NCBI GenBank assembly: GCA_029266615.1
Contig: JAQSWN010000024.1
Span: forward strand, 1 to 64,000
From: Polyangiaceae bacterium
GTDB taxonomy: Bacteria; Myxococcota_A; Polyangia; Polyangiales; Polyangiaceae
Reading direction: 5' to 3'
DNA length: 64,000 bases
Part shown: positions 34,769 through 42,621 of the stretch, piece after piece
Numbering within the stretch: the first letter of the stretch is position 1
Layout of the letters: every line of letters begins with the position of its first letter
Notes under the pieces: generated by a model
Told to the model about the DNA's origin: nothing
What the model saw: the letters and a program-made list of their open reading frames with translations, nothing else
Database searches by the model: none
Program-made: the position numbers and the translations under genes

Positions 34769-34812
34769 GAGAATTTTACGACTCGCTCCTCCCCTCCTTA
34801 CCTCTTTGCAAA
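34769..34812. repeat. Palindromic intergenic element, copy D (diverged right half)
   Basis: The gap between the extensin-like and fRMsr genes contains GAGAATTTTACGACTCG then CTCCTCCCCTCC and CTCTTTGCAAA (34802-34812). These match the right arm of the element with two changes at the tip. It is the most degraded of the four copies. Confidence 0.5.
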
Positions 34813-34824
34813 ATCTCCCGCGCT

Positions 34825-35301
34825 TCAGACGAGCCGAGAAAAGTCCGAGCGTTCGAGCAGGATACGCGCGGCTCGTTCCAGGCCGGCGGCGTCCTCCGCG
34901 TCGAAGCGTGCGAGCTCCGGGCTGTCCACATCCAAGACGCCGAGCAGCGTTCCGTCTTGGATGAGCGGGACCACGATCTCCGAGCGCGACGCCGAGTCGC
35001 AGGCGATGTGACCGGGAAATTCGTGCACGTCGGGCACGACTACCGTCTCGCGCCGCACCGCGGCGGTGCCGCACACGCCGCGGCCTAGTGCGATGCGCAC
35101 GCACGCCATTTTGCCCTGGAACGGCCCGAGCACGAGCTCATCACCGCGGCGGAGGTAGAACCCGACCCAGTTCAAGCCAGGCAGGTGTTGGAACAACAGG
35201 GCCGAGAAGTTGGCGGTGTTGGCGAGAGCGTCGGTTTCGCCAGCGAACAGCGCCTCGAGCTCGGCGGCGACGTCACGGTAAAGCTCGGGCTTGGAAGCCA
35301 T
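34825..35301 (-). CDS. Free methionine-(R)-sulfoxide reductase (GAF domain)
   Basis: The 158-residue GAF-domain protein has all three conserved cysteines of the fRMsr family: C67 (MACVRI), C77 (GRGVCGTA) and C101 (GHIACDSAS). It also has the diagnostic VPDVHEFPGHIACD and SEIVVPL segments. It reduces free methionine-R-sulfoxide in the cytoplasm through a disulfide relay. It is 10 bp downstream of mutH and probably the last gene of the SpoIIE-mutH-fRMsr operon. Confidence 0.93.
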   Translation of the reverse strand: MASKPELYRDVAAELEALFAGETDALANTANFSALLFQHLPGLNWVGFYLRRGDELVLGPFQGKMACVRIALGRGVCGTAAVRRETVVVPDVHEFPGHIACDSASRSEIVVPLIQDGTLLGVLDVDSPELARFDAEDAAGLERAARILLERSDFSRLV

Positions 35302-35311
35302 GCGCGGCAGC

Positions 35312-35989
35312 TTAGCGCGGCAGCGCGAAGTGTCGGGCCAAGAGCGACCCGGTGAAGCTCGGCCTCAAGTAGAAACCGCGCGGCAGGGCCGCAAACGGCG
35401 CACCCTCCGCGTCGAAGCCCAGCCGCCGAGCGCGCGAGTGCGCAGCTTTTGGCCGAATTTGTAGGACTTTTCCGAAGTGGCCGCGCAGCTCTTCCACGTG
35501 GCCGCGGCCGATGTAGCCGGAGAGCTCCTCCCAATCCGCGCGCAGCAGCGCTTCGTCTTCCGCCGTGAGCTCGTACAGCAACGCCTGACCGATGCGTCGC
35601 TCCGCGACGACAATCGTGCGTTCCCCCTCCACCGGCACCCAGAGCACGCGCGACAGCTTGCGGCGCACGCGCGACTCCGCCCACTCCACCTCGCCAATCT
35701 CCGCGAGCGGAATCGTGCACACGAACGTCGACTCCACCGGGGAGCCGCCGCGATCCACGGGCAGGGTCTTGAGCTCGATGTGCAGGTCCGGAAAGTCCGG
35801 AACCGCTCGTGAGCCCGCGGTGGCGCCGAGCGCGCGCTCCAAGAGCCCTCCGACGAAGCCCTTGGCGCGGCGCAAGTCCGGTGGGACCGCCACCGCGAAA
35901 CGCCCGGCCAGCTCCGCGAGCCGCAGACCGGCCAGCTCCGCCGCGCGAGCCAAGAGCTCGGCTTCGTCGCGCGGAGGCAGCACGATCAT
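35312..35989 (-). CDS. mutH: MutH-like methyl-directed mismatch-repair endonuclease
   Basis: The 225-residue protein follows MutH closely: KGFVGGLLERALGATAGSRA, then PDFPDLHIELKTLPVD. The catalytic Asp65, Glu72 and Lys74 fit the D-x(6)-E-x-K pattern of E. coli MutH. Later segments STFVCTIPL and VRRKLSRVLWVPVEGER also match. In E. coli, MutH nicks the unmethylated strand at hemimethylated GATC under MutS/MutL control, with Dam supplying methylation. No dam gene is in the window. The related Sau3AI restriction nuclease is larger, so MutH is preferred. It starts in a 4-bp overlap with the SpoIIE-type gene. Confidence 0.9.
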   Translation of the reverse strand: MIVLPPRDEAELLARAAELAGLRLAELAGRFAVAVPPDLRRAKGFVGGLLERALGATAGSRAVPDFPDLHIELKTLPVDRGGSPVESTFVCTIPLAEIGEVEWAESRVRRKLSRVLWVPVEGERTIVVAERRIGQALLYELTAEDEALLRADWEELSGYIGRGHVEELRGHFGKVLQIRPKAAHSRARRLGFDAEGAPFAALPRGFYLRPSFTGSLLARHFALPR

Positions 35990-38499
35990 GACTGCGCTCG
36001 GTAGCGAGCCACCAAGAGCGCAATGTCGTCTTGCTGCTCGTGCATGAACGCGCGAACCCCGTCGGTCAGGGCGTCACGCACGGCCGCCACCGGCTGCTCG
36101 GCAACGCTGCCAAAAGCCTGCTTCAGTCGCTCCGAGCCGAAGTACTCGCCGGCCGTGCTGCGTGCCTCGGTCACGCCGTCCGTATACAGCAAAAGCACGT
36201 CGCCGTCCGCGAGCGAAAGCTCGCTGTCTTGGGTCACGTCGTCGATGTCGCGCGTCGCCCCGACCCAGGTGCCGAGCGTCGGCACGACCTCCACCCGAGC
36301 GCTCGCCGCGCGGTACACGAGCATGTCCTCGTGAGCGCCCGCGAACGTGAGCCGCCCGTCGGCTCGGTAGCGAATCAAGCTCAACGTCGCGTGCTCGTCC
36401 TGTTCCAGCCGCGTGCGCACGTTGTCGTGCAGCACCGCGTTGAGGACGCGTAAAACCTCGCGCGGGGCCGCATCCGGCCGCTGCCGTACCAAGGAAGCGA
36501 CGATGCTCTGCAGCATCATCATCACCAGGCCCGAGCGGAGCCCGTGCCCAGCGACGTCCCCGATGCCGATCCAGCAACCGTCGTCCGTCGGCAGCACGTC
36601 GTAGTAGTCCCCGCCGACTTCCGTCGCCGGGAGCATCGTGGCCGCGATGTCCAGGCCGCGCACCGCGAGATCGCGCGGCAAAATCGAAGTTTGGATCCGG
36701 GTCGCGATGGAGAGCTCCGATTCGAGCCGCTGCTTTTCGGCGTGCTCGCGCGCCGCCGCCTCCACTTGGACGCGCCGCATCAGCTCCGCGCCGTGTAGGG
36801 CCGCGCTCACGAGCTCGCGCAAGAGCTCGTACACCACGCGGCGGCGCGGGCCCAGCTCGAGCAGCGCGAAGCCGAGCTGCGCGTTCTCGAAGAACAGCGG
36901 CTCGACGACCATGGCGTGCCGGCGGGCGTCCAACAGGCCGGGTGGCGCGAGCTCCAGGGTGTCGAACAGGAGCCCACCGGGAGGCAGGTCGAGGAGGCGG
37001 CTGCGATCGTACGCCACGATCAGGCGCGACTTCGCGGGGGGCGTGCCGAACCCGTCGTAGAGCGCCACGAAGCAGCTACGAATGCCGAGCGCGGGGAGGC
37101 GATCCGCGAGCGCGCGCGGCAAGCTCTCCACGTCGAAGGACGTGATGAGAGATTCGCTCGTATCCGTCAGAATGCTGGCGGACCGCTCGGCCTCCGTGCG
37201 CAGCGCCCGCTGCTCGCGATCCACCGCGTCCGCGATCAAGACGCGGAGGCGCTGCCACACGTCCTCCATGCGCATCCAACGCTTGGCGTCGCCGCGCACG
37301 GCGGGCAAGAGCTTGCGCCGCAGCTCGGAGAGCGTCGTTTGCCACGCGACCACGTCGCCGCCGGACTCGATGGTGCGGGACAGCACTTGGTCCAGCCGGT
37401 CGATGAGCCGCCGATCCGAGACGTGGTCCAGCGCCTCGCCCAGCCCATCCAGCAATCCGTGCTCGAAGCCGCTCTCTGCGTTGGCGCGCGCGCGCCGCGC
37501 GGAGGCGACGAGCTCTCGCGCCAACTGGGGCCGCAGCCGCTCGAACGCGTCGCGGAACGGCTCCGAAACCGTGCTGAGCGATGGCGGGGCGTCGGAGGGC
37601 GCGCCGTCGGAGAGGCAGCCGCAGGAGCGACGGCGCACCAGGCGCGAGCCGAGCACCAGCCGCTCTGGCGGCGGCTTCCCGTCCATCATGAGCGCGAGCG
37701 TATCCAGAGCGTGGGTGGCGAGCTCGAAATAGGGCTGCCGGACCGTGCTGAGGGTCGGGGTTGCCCCGCGTGCTTCGTCCGCGTCGTCGAACCCAATCAC
37801 GGCGACCTGGTGTGGCACGTTGATGTCCCGCTCGCGCAGCACCTCCAGCGCGCCGAGCGTAGAGAAATCGTTTGCGCCCACCACGGCGTCGAAATCTACA
37901 CGTCGGTCCAGGAAGTCCCGCATCGCGCGGCGCCCCGCGTCGGCCCCGAACTCCCCCTGCAGCACCAGCGCCGGGTCGTAGCTGAGCCCGAAGTCCAGCA
38001 GCGCGTCGCGGTACGCCTGAAAGCGCGTTTGCGCCTCTTGATTCGTCGTTGGTCCACGCAAGAACACGAGCCGGCGCCGACCGTGCGCGCTGATCAGGTG
38101 TACGACCGCTTCGCGCATACCGGCGGCGTTGTCGGCCGCGACCACCGGCACGCCCGGCACCACGTGCCCGACCGTGACCTTCGGCAGGCCCGGATAGCGC
38201 GCCAGGAAGGACTCGATGACCTCGCTCGAGGCGGTCAGGCTCAACACCGCTATCGCGTCGAGCGAGCGCGTCGACACCAAGTCGTAGCAGCGGTTGCGAG
38301 ACAGCTCGTGACCGGCCAGCGAATGCAGCGCCCCGCCCGCGAAGCAGTAGAGGTCCAGCTCCCGCGCGCGCGCTTCGAATTCGAAGGCGGTGACGAGGAG
38401 GCTCGCGTACTCGTTGTAGAGCGCGTCGAGCAGCACGCCGATGCGGCGCCGCGCACGTGGCGGCGCCGGCAGGCTAGTTGCGGGCGGCGCCAGGTTCAC
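35986..38499 (-). CDS. SpoIIE-type Ser/Thr phosphatase with N-terminal LacI-like ligand-binding domain
   Basis: The 837-residue protein has no DNA-binding helix at its N terminus. It opens with RIGVLLDALYNEY and contains a full LacI/periplasmic-binding sensor domain over residues about 20-300 (VHLISAHGRRRLVFLRGP, VAVIGFDDADEARGATP). A helical and GAF-like region of about 270 residues follows. The C terminus is a PP2C/SpoIIE phosphatase (ILPRDLAVRGLDIAATMLPA, EVGGDYYDVL, GIGDVAGHGLRSGLVMMML, LLLYTDGVTEARS). It looks like a sugar- or nucleoside-sensing phosphatase in a partner-switching pathway. No signal peptide is seen, so sensing is probably cytoplasmic. Confidence 0.88.
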   Translation of the reverse strand: MNLAPPATSLPAPPRARRRIGVLLDALYNEYASLLVTAFEFEARARELDLYCFAGGALHSLAGHELSRNRCYDLVSTRSLDAIAVLSLTASSEVIESFLARYPGLPKVTVGHVVPGVPVVAADNAAGMREAVVHLISAHGRRRLVFLRGPTTNQEAQTRFQAYRDALLDFGLSYDPALVLQGEFGADAGRRAMRDFLDRRVDFDAVVGANDFSTLGALEVLRERDINVPHQVAVIGFDDADEARGATPTLSTVRQPYFELATHALDTLALMMDGKPPPERLVLGSRLVRRRSCGCLSDGAPSDAPPSLSTVSEPFRDAFERLRPQLARELVASARRARANAESGFEHGLLDGLGEALDHVSDRRLIDRLDQVLSRTIESGGDVVAWQTTLSELRRKLLPAVRGDAKRWMRMEDVWQRLRVLIADAVDREQRALRTEAERSASILTDTSESLITSFDVESLPRALADRLPALGIRSCFVALYDGFGTPPAKSRLIVAYDRSRLLDLPPGGLLFDTLELAPPGLLDARRHAMVVEPLFFENAQLGFALLELGPRRRVVYELLRELVSAALHGAELMRRVQVEAAAREHAEKQRLESELSIATRIQTSILPRDLAVRGLDIAATMLPATEVGGDYYDVLPTDDGCWIGIGDVAGHGLRSGLVMMMLQSIVASLVRQRPDAAPREVLRVLNAVLHDNVRTRLEQDEHATLSLIRYRADGRLTFAGAHEDMLVYRAASARVEVVPTLGTWVGATRDIDDVTQDSELSLADGDVLLLYTDGVTEARSTAGEYFGSERLKQAFGSVAEQPVAAVRDALTDGVRAFMHEQQDDIALLVARYRAQS

Positions 38500-38539
38500 G
38501 GCTGTCGATCATACACAGAAGAGCCGCGGGGCCCCTCGC

Positions 38540-39055
38540 TTACTTGTCCTTGTAGGTCACGGACCCGATGAAGTCCCCCTTCCCTAAATCCACCCCGTTG
38601 TGCCGCAAAATCGCGTACGCCATGCTGGCGTGAAAGTACACGTTCGGCAGCTGGCGTTCGGTCAAGTAGTCCGCGCCCGTCATTCCCTTTCCCTCCGGGA
38701 AGAATGGCAGGGAAATCAGCCGCTCCGCCGTGCCTTCGAAGTCAGCGGGCGTGAACGTATCCAGGTAAGCGATGACCGAGTGTAGGCGCTTGCGTAACTC
38801 GTCGAACGTCTCCTCCGTGTCCGCGTGCTTGGGTGGGTCTTTGGCGGTCAAACGCGCACAGGTCAGCTTGCATTGGTCAGCGACCGACTGAACCTGGCGG
38901 ACGAGCGCAAACTGGTCCGGAGCGAGCCGGGCCGTGAGCAGCGTGTTGGGGTCGAACTTCTTGGACTCGGCGAAGGCGACGGACTTGTCGATCCAACGCT
39001 CCACATTCTGGAGGAGGCGCTTGAACTGCGGAACAGTGGCTGAGTAGAGGTTCAT
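38540..39055 (-). CDS. DUF1993 family protein (DinB-like helical bundle)
   Basis: The 171-residue protein matches DUF1993 by its start (LYSATVPQFKRLLQNVERWIDK), the LAPDQFALVRQVQSVADQCK segment, and the end (LPNVYFHASMAYAILRHNGVDLGKGDFIG). The family is a four-helix bundle related to DinB, with no assigned reaction. Length is standard. It stands alone between the SpoIIE gene and the divergent L,D-transpeptidase-like gene. Confidence 0.88.
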   Translation of the reverse strand: MNLYSATVPQFKRLLQNVERWIDKSVAFAESKKFDPNTLLTARLAPDQFALVRQVQSVADQCKLTCARLTAKDPPKHADTEETFDELRKRLHSVIAYLDTFTPADFEGTAERLISLPFFPEGKGMTGADYLTERQLPNVYFHASMAYAILRHNGVDLGKGDFIGSVTYKDK

Positions 39056-39189
39056 CGGAATTTCCTTCTCGGGCCGGGGTTCTAGAGCCCGCCGAGCGCC
39101 GCCGTAAGTGCCCCACCCGCCGGACGCGCAACCTCCGCCGAATTGGCGCGGATTTGGCGCGTTCTCGACGCCTGGGCTACGGTCGGCCC

Positions 39190-40575
39190 GTGCGTGCCCT
39201 CGCGCTAGTTTTTTTCAGTCCTCTCGCCCTCGGAGGCTGCGCACGCGCCGAGCCCAGCGCGCACGCGTCGCCGGCCGTCCCCGCTTCCGTAAGTGCAGCT
39301 CCGCCGCCCACGCGCGAGCCAACGACGGCCCTGGCCCCGGCCCCGCCAGCGCCGGCCGTTCCCGAAGGGCCGCGCGTTTACGCCAAGACGCGCTTCGTTT
39401 GGATCCGCCAGGAGCCGGACACCTCCAAGCAGTGGATCGGCTACTTGTGGTCGGGCGAATCCGCCAAGCTTGCCACCGGCAAGGTCGTTTACGGCCCTGG
39501 CTGCGACACCTGGTATGCGGTCGAGCCGGTCGGCTTCGTGTGCGTGGACGGCCTGCGCGCCACCTTGGACGAAAGCGACCCTGGCTACGTCGCCACTAAA
39601 AAATACGCGGCGGATCTCAGCTCGCCGTGGCCTCATCGATACGGGGAGGCGCAGACCATGAAGCGCCTGCTCACCGTCGCCGGCTCCCCGCTCAACTTCC
39701 CGAACCTGCCCAATAGCGTGCAGGACGGACGAGTGCAGATGCGCAAGGGCTCCACTGTCGCGTTCGTTTCGGACGTCCAAATCGACAGCCAGAGTTACCT
39801 GCTCGGCGCGGACCTCACTTACATCCCCAAAGAGCGCATCACGCCGCTTCCGCGCTCCGACTTTCACGGCATCGAGCTGGGAGCCGAGCAGAAGCTGCCG
39901 CTCGCGCTCTTCCGGGGCAAAGACCGGCCGAAGCTCAAGCGCGAAGGCGACCGCTTCGTGGAAACCGGCGAAAAATTCGCGCGGCTTTCGCACGTGTCAC
40001 TCACGGGCAAAACCGACGGCGCCGGCGCCGACAAGCTGCTGGAAACCGCCGATGGGAGCTGGGTGCGTGCGAGCGACGCCGTCGTGCCCGTGGCGAGTGA
40101 AAAGCCCCCCTGGGGCACGGCAACGCCCAAGGGCCGCGCGACGTGGATGGAGGTCTCCGTAAACGGCGGCTGGCTCATCGCTTACGAGAACACCACGCCC
40201 GTTTTCGTTACGCTCGTCTCCCCCGGCCGCGGTGGCCCCGCGAAAAAGGACGAGGACCCGATCCCAGAAGCGCGAACCCCGCTCGGCGTCTTCCCCATCT
40301 CCGGCAAGTTCGCGACCGCCACCATGGAAGCGCCTGGAAACTTGCTGCACAGCGCGGTGCCGTGGACGCAAAACTTCTCCGGCCCTCACGCACTTCACAC
40401 CGCGTACTGGCATGACGACTGGGGCAGTCCCAAAAGCGGCGGATGCATCAACGTCTCCCCGTTGGATGGCAAAAGGCTCTTCGCCTGGACCGAGCCCGCG
40501 CTCCCCGAAGGTTGGCACGGCACCCGGTGGATGCCTTGGCGCGGGCCCGCTACGATCCTCATCGTTCATCGCTAA
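39190..40575 (+). CDS. L,D-transpeptidase (YkuD) lipoprotein
   Basis: From GTG 39190 the 461-residue protein has a lipoprotein signal (VFFSPLALGGC) and a Pro/Ala linker. An SH3-like region and a C-terminal YkuD domain follow, with TPLGVFPISGKFATATM, HTAYWHDDWGSPKSGGCINV and a final catalytic Cys. The usual S-H-G-C-x-N motif reads S-G-G-C-I-N, so the conserved His next to the Cys is Gly. The earlier His is kept. It probably cross-links peptidoglycan or attaches proteins to it in the periplasm. A TTG at 39154 is an alternative start but would put 12 residues before the signal. Confidence 0.85.
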   Translation: MRALALVFFSPLALGGCARAEPSAHASPAVPASVSAAPPPTREPTTALAPAPPAPAVPEGPRVYAKTRFVWIRQEPDTSKQWIGYLWSGESAKLATGKVVYGPGCDTWYAVEPVGFVCVDGLRATLDESDPGYVATKKYAADLSSPWPHRYGEAQTMKRLLTVAGSPLNFPNLPNSVQDGRVQMRKGSTVAFVSDVQIDSQSYLLGADLTYIPKERITPLPRSDFHGIELGAEQKLPLALFRGKDRPKLKREGDRFVETGEKFARLSHVSLTGKTDGAGADKLLETADGSWVRASDAVVPVASEKPPWGTATPKGRATWMEVSVNGGWLIAYENTTPVFVTLVSPGRGGPAKKDEDPIPEARTPLGVFPISGKFATATMEAPGNLLHSAVPWTQNFSGPHALHTAYWHDDWGSPKSGGCINVSPLDGKRLFAWTEPALPEGWHGTRWMPWRGPATILIVHR

Positions 40576-40615
40576 AACAGGGTGGATAGGCGCTCTTTCG
40601 AGCGATACTCGCGCC

Positions 40616-40813
40616 ATGACACGGCTCGCGCCCGCTTCGCTTCTGCTCATGCTGCTGTCCGCCTGCCCCGGGGGTAATTCCAGCAAGCCTGCGCCGCCCC
40701 CCTGCACGAAGCTCGGCGAACAATGTGTGTTCGAGCCCGGCAAGCTCGGCGCCTGCTCCTACCGTGCCAATTGCGACGGCCCGAATTGCCTCTATTGCCA
40801 GTCGCAGCACTGA
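40616..40813 (+). CDS. Small Cys-rich lipoprotein
   Basis: A 65-residue frame begins with a lipoprotein signal (LAPASLLLMLLSAC). The mature part of about 48 residues has six Cys residues (PPPCTKLGEQCVFEPG, GACSYRANCDGPNCLYCQS) that could form disulfides. The frame is open upstream, but that is antisense-like overlap with the L,D-transpeptidase. The function is unknown; it ends just before the convergent lipoprotein gene. Confidence 0.6.
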   Translation: MTRLAPASLLLMLLSACPGGNSSKPAPPPCTKLGEQCVFEPGKLGACSYRANCDGPNCLYCQSQH

Positions 40814-40825
40814 AACTCTACGCGG

Positions 40826-41644
40826 CTACGGCTCGATGCACGGGTCGCCTCCCATGGCGTGCGGACAGTGCTCGTCGTGGGCGCCTTGCTCGAGGCCGGC
40901 CGCCAGATGGTACGTCCGGCAATAGATGGTGTTGCCGATGAACGACGAAGGCTCGGCGCTAGCGGAGGAAGAGTACGCCGTCGGGTCGTCCTCGTGAGTG
41001 GGGATGCCGCCGCACGCTTCGAGGCACGCCTGAGAGGAGTCGTAGTAACTCGGCTCGAGGTTGCCTTCGGTACTGAGCGGCGTGCACGCGGACTGCATCA
41101 GCGAGCAGTAAGAGACGCAGTTGGAGCCGCACTTGCCCGTGCCCAACGGCCCCGCGGATTTACAGTAGACGAACGGCTCGCTCTCCGCGAAATCCGCCTG
41201 CCGAACGCGGCATTCCGCGGTGTTGACGTCCTCGTCGCCGGTCTGTCCGGGCGGAAGTCGCTTGCAGACCTCGATGCATTGATCGAACGAGCGGTACTGC
41301 TCGTACTTGCCCTTGCAGTGGGTCATCACTTTGTCGCAGTAGCGCTCGCAAAGCGTGGGTGGGGTGGGCTCGTCAGGGCTTCCCCCTGCGTTGGGCACGC
41401 CCGCCGCGCCTGGCAACACGCTGCTGTTGCCCGATTTGCCCCCCGTGGCAACGGGCCCAGAGGTTTCGTCCCCACCGTCGGCGGTCGACGCGGAACCGGA
41501 AGTAGCCAGGGCGCCGCCCTTGCCGGCGGTGATGGCCGGCTCGGTCAGGGACGTATCGACGCGAGCGTCTTCGATCCCGAGGACTTGCGTGCACGCGGCC
41601 AGCATCGGCAGCACGATGCACCATAGTCGAGCGTAGCGCGTCAT
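40826..41644 (-). CDS. Cys-rich lipoprotein, last gene of kinase operon
   Basis: From ATG 41644, which overlaps the previous stop in TGATG, the protein is 272 residues. It has a lipobox (LPMLAAC), a Gly/Ser/Ala-rich spacer of about 80 residues and a Cys-rich domain with two similar halves (CERYCDKVMTHCKGKY..FDQCIEVCKRL and SNCVSYCSLMQSAC..SQACLEACGG). The duplicated Cys pattern suggests a disulfide-stabilised helical repeat. No named family was recognised. Its place in the operon links it to the upstream kinase and lipoproteins. Confidence 0.65.
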   Translation of the reverse strand: MTRYARLWCIVLPMLAACTQVLGIEDARVDTSLTEPAITAGKGGALATSGSASTADGGDETSGPVATGGKSGNSSVLPGAAGVPNAGGSPDEPTPPTLCERYCDKVMTHCKGKYEQYRSFDQCIEVCKRLPPGQTGDEDVNTAECRVRQADFAESEPFVYCKSAGPLGTGKCGSNCVSYCSLMQSACTPLSTEGNLEPSYYDSSQACLEACGGIPTHEDDPTAYSSSASAEPSSFIGNTIYCRTYHLAAGLEQGAHDEHCPHAMGGDPCIEP

Positions 41645-42621
41645 CACCAAGTCCCCGTCAGGCTGACGGCCACTTGCGCGGTCTGTCTCGGCGCGCCCGG
41701 CTCCGCTGCCCGCTCGCTGCTGGGAGCGGTGATGACCAGCGCAAGCCCCGTAACCGTGAGACCGGCCCCACTGATGGTGGCGATGGTGGAGAGCGCCGCC
41801 GCCGCTTTGGCATCTTCACGTTGTTCGACGCCATCGGAAGTGCAGGCGTTCGGATCGTCCGCCCGGCAATCGCCCTTGGACGTCTTGTCGAGCTTGTAGG
41901 CGCGGTAGCCGAGCACGCCGCCCGCCGCGAGCGCGACGATACCGGCCGCTCCGATCACGTACCCGATCGTCTTCTGCGTGGAGCTCGCGGCAGGCTTCTC
42001 GACGGCGAGGACCGCCGCGCGCGGAGCGTCGGCCAGGCGCGGTACTTCCAGCGACTTCACGGTCGCTCCACTTTCGATCTGGAGCCGCGTCGACCAGGGT
42101 TTCTTTCCAGGCGCCCGTGCCTCGACGACGGCATCACCGGGGTCGATTGGCATGGGCCCGTTCCACGAAGCCGCCGGTACCGCCGCGCCGTTGATGCTCA
42201 GCGAAAGGCCCGCCGAGCGCGTCGCTGGGGGCACCGTCAAAGTCAGCTTCGAAAGTCGCGTCTCCAGGCTTGCGGCGCGTTCCGCCGCAATTTGCTCGCG
42301 CTCGGGTTGACCGGCACGCTTCGATTTTTCGGCTGCTTCTCGGAAAAGAGCCCAGGCGCTGGCGGTCCGGCCCGACTGCTCGTAGCAGTCGGCGAGGTAG
42401 AGCAGCGTTCCCAACGCCGGGTCCAATTCCTGGCTTCCCGCGAGCTTCTCGCAAGCTTCCGCGAAGCGCTTTTGGTCCATCAACGCCGTCGCTTGCTGGA
42501 ACAGCGCTTCAGCCGTGGCGCGCTGCGCGGCCGTGGTCTCGGCCCACGCAGTCCCGGCGCCGAGGTGAAGGCAACAGCCGCAGAGCGCGGCGGAGGCGAG
42601 CCTACGAAACGAGCGACTCAT
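41644..42621 (-). CDS. TPR-type exported protein with C-terminal membrane segments
   Basis: The 325-residue protein has a signal peptide ending at AWA, then TPR-like helices (RATAEALFQQATALMDQKRF, GTLLYLADCYEQSGRTASAW). A PEGA-like beta region (LSLSINGAAVPAASWNGP) comes next, and two hydrophobic segments lie near the C terminus (TIGYVIGAAGIVALAAGGVLG and ISGAGLTVTGLALVI). This layout is common in proteins beside Ser/Thr kinase genes in Polyangiales. It overlaps the lipoprotein genes on both sides (4 bp with 42618-43757, 1 bp with 40826-41644), which implies a translationally coupled operon. Confidence 0.7.
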   Translation of the reverse strand: MSRSFRRLASAALCGCCLHLGAGTAWAETTAAQRATAEALFQQATALMDQKRFAEACEKLAGSQELDPALGTLLYLADCYEQSGRTASAWALFREAAEKSKRAGQPEREQIAAERAASLETRLSKLTLTVPPATRSAGLSLSINGAAVPAASWNGPMPIDPGDAVVEARAPGKKPWSTRLQIESGATVKSLEVPRLADAPRAAVLAVEKPAASSTQKTIGYVIGAAGIVALAAGGVLGYRAYKLDKTSKGDCRADDPNACTSDGVEQREDAKAAAALSTIATISGAGLTVTGLALVITAPSSERAAEPGAPRQTAQVAVSLTGTW

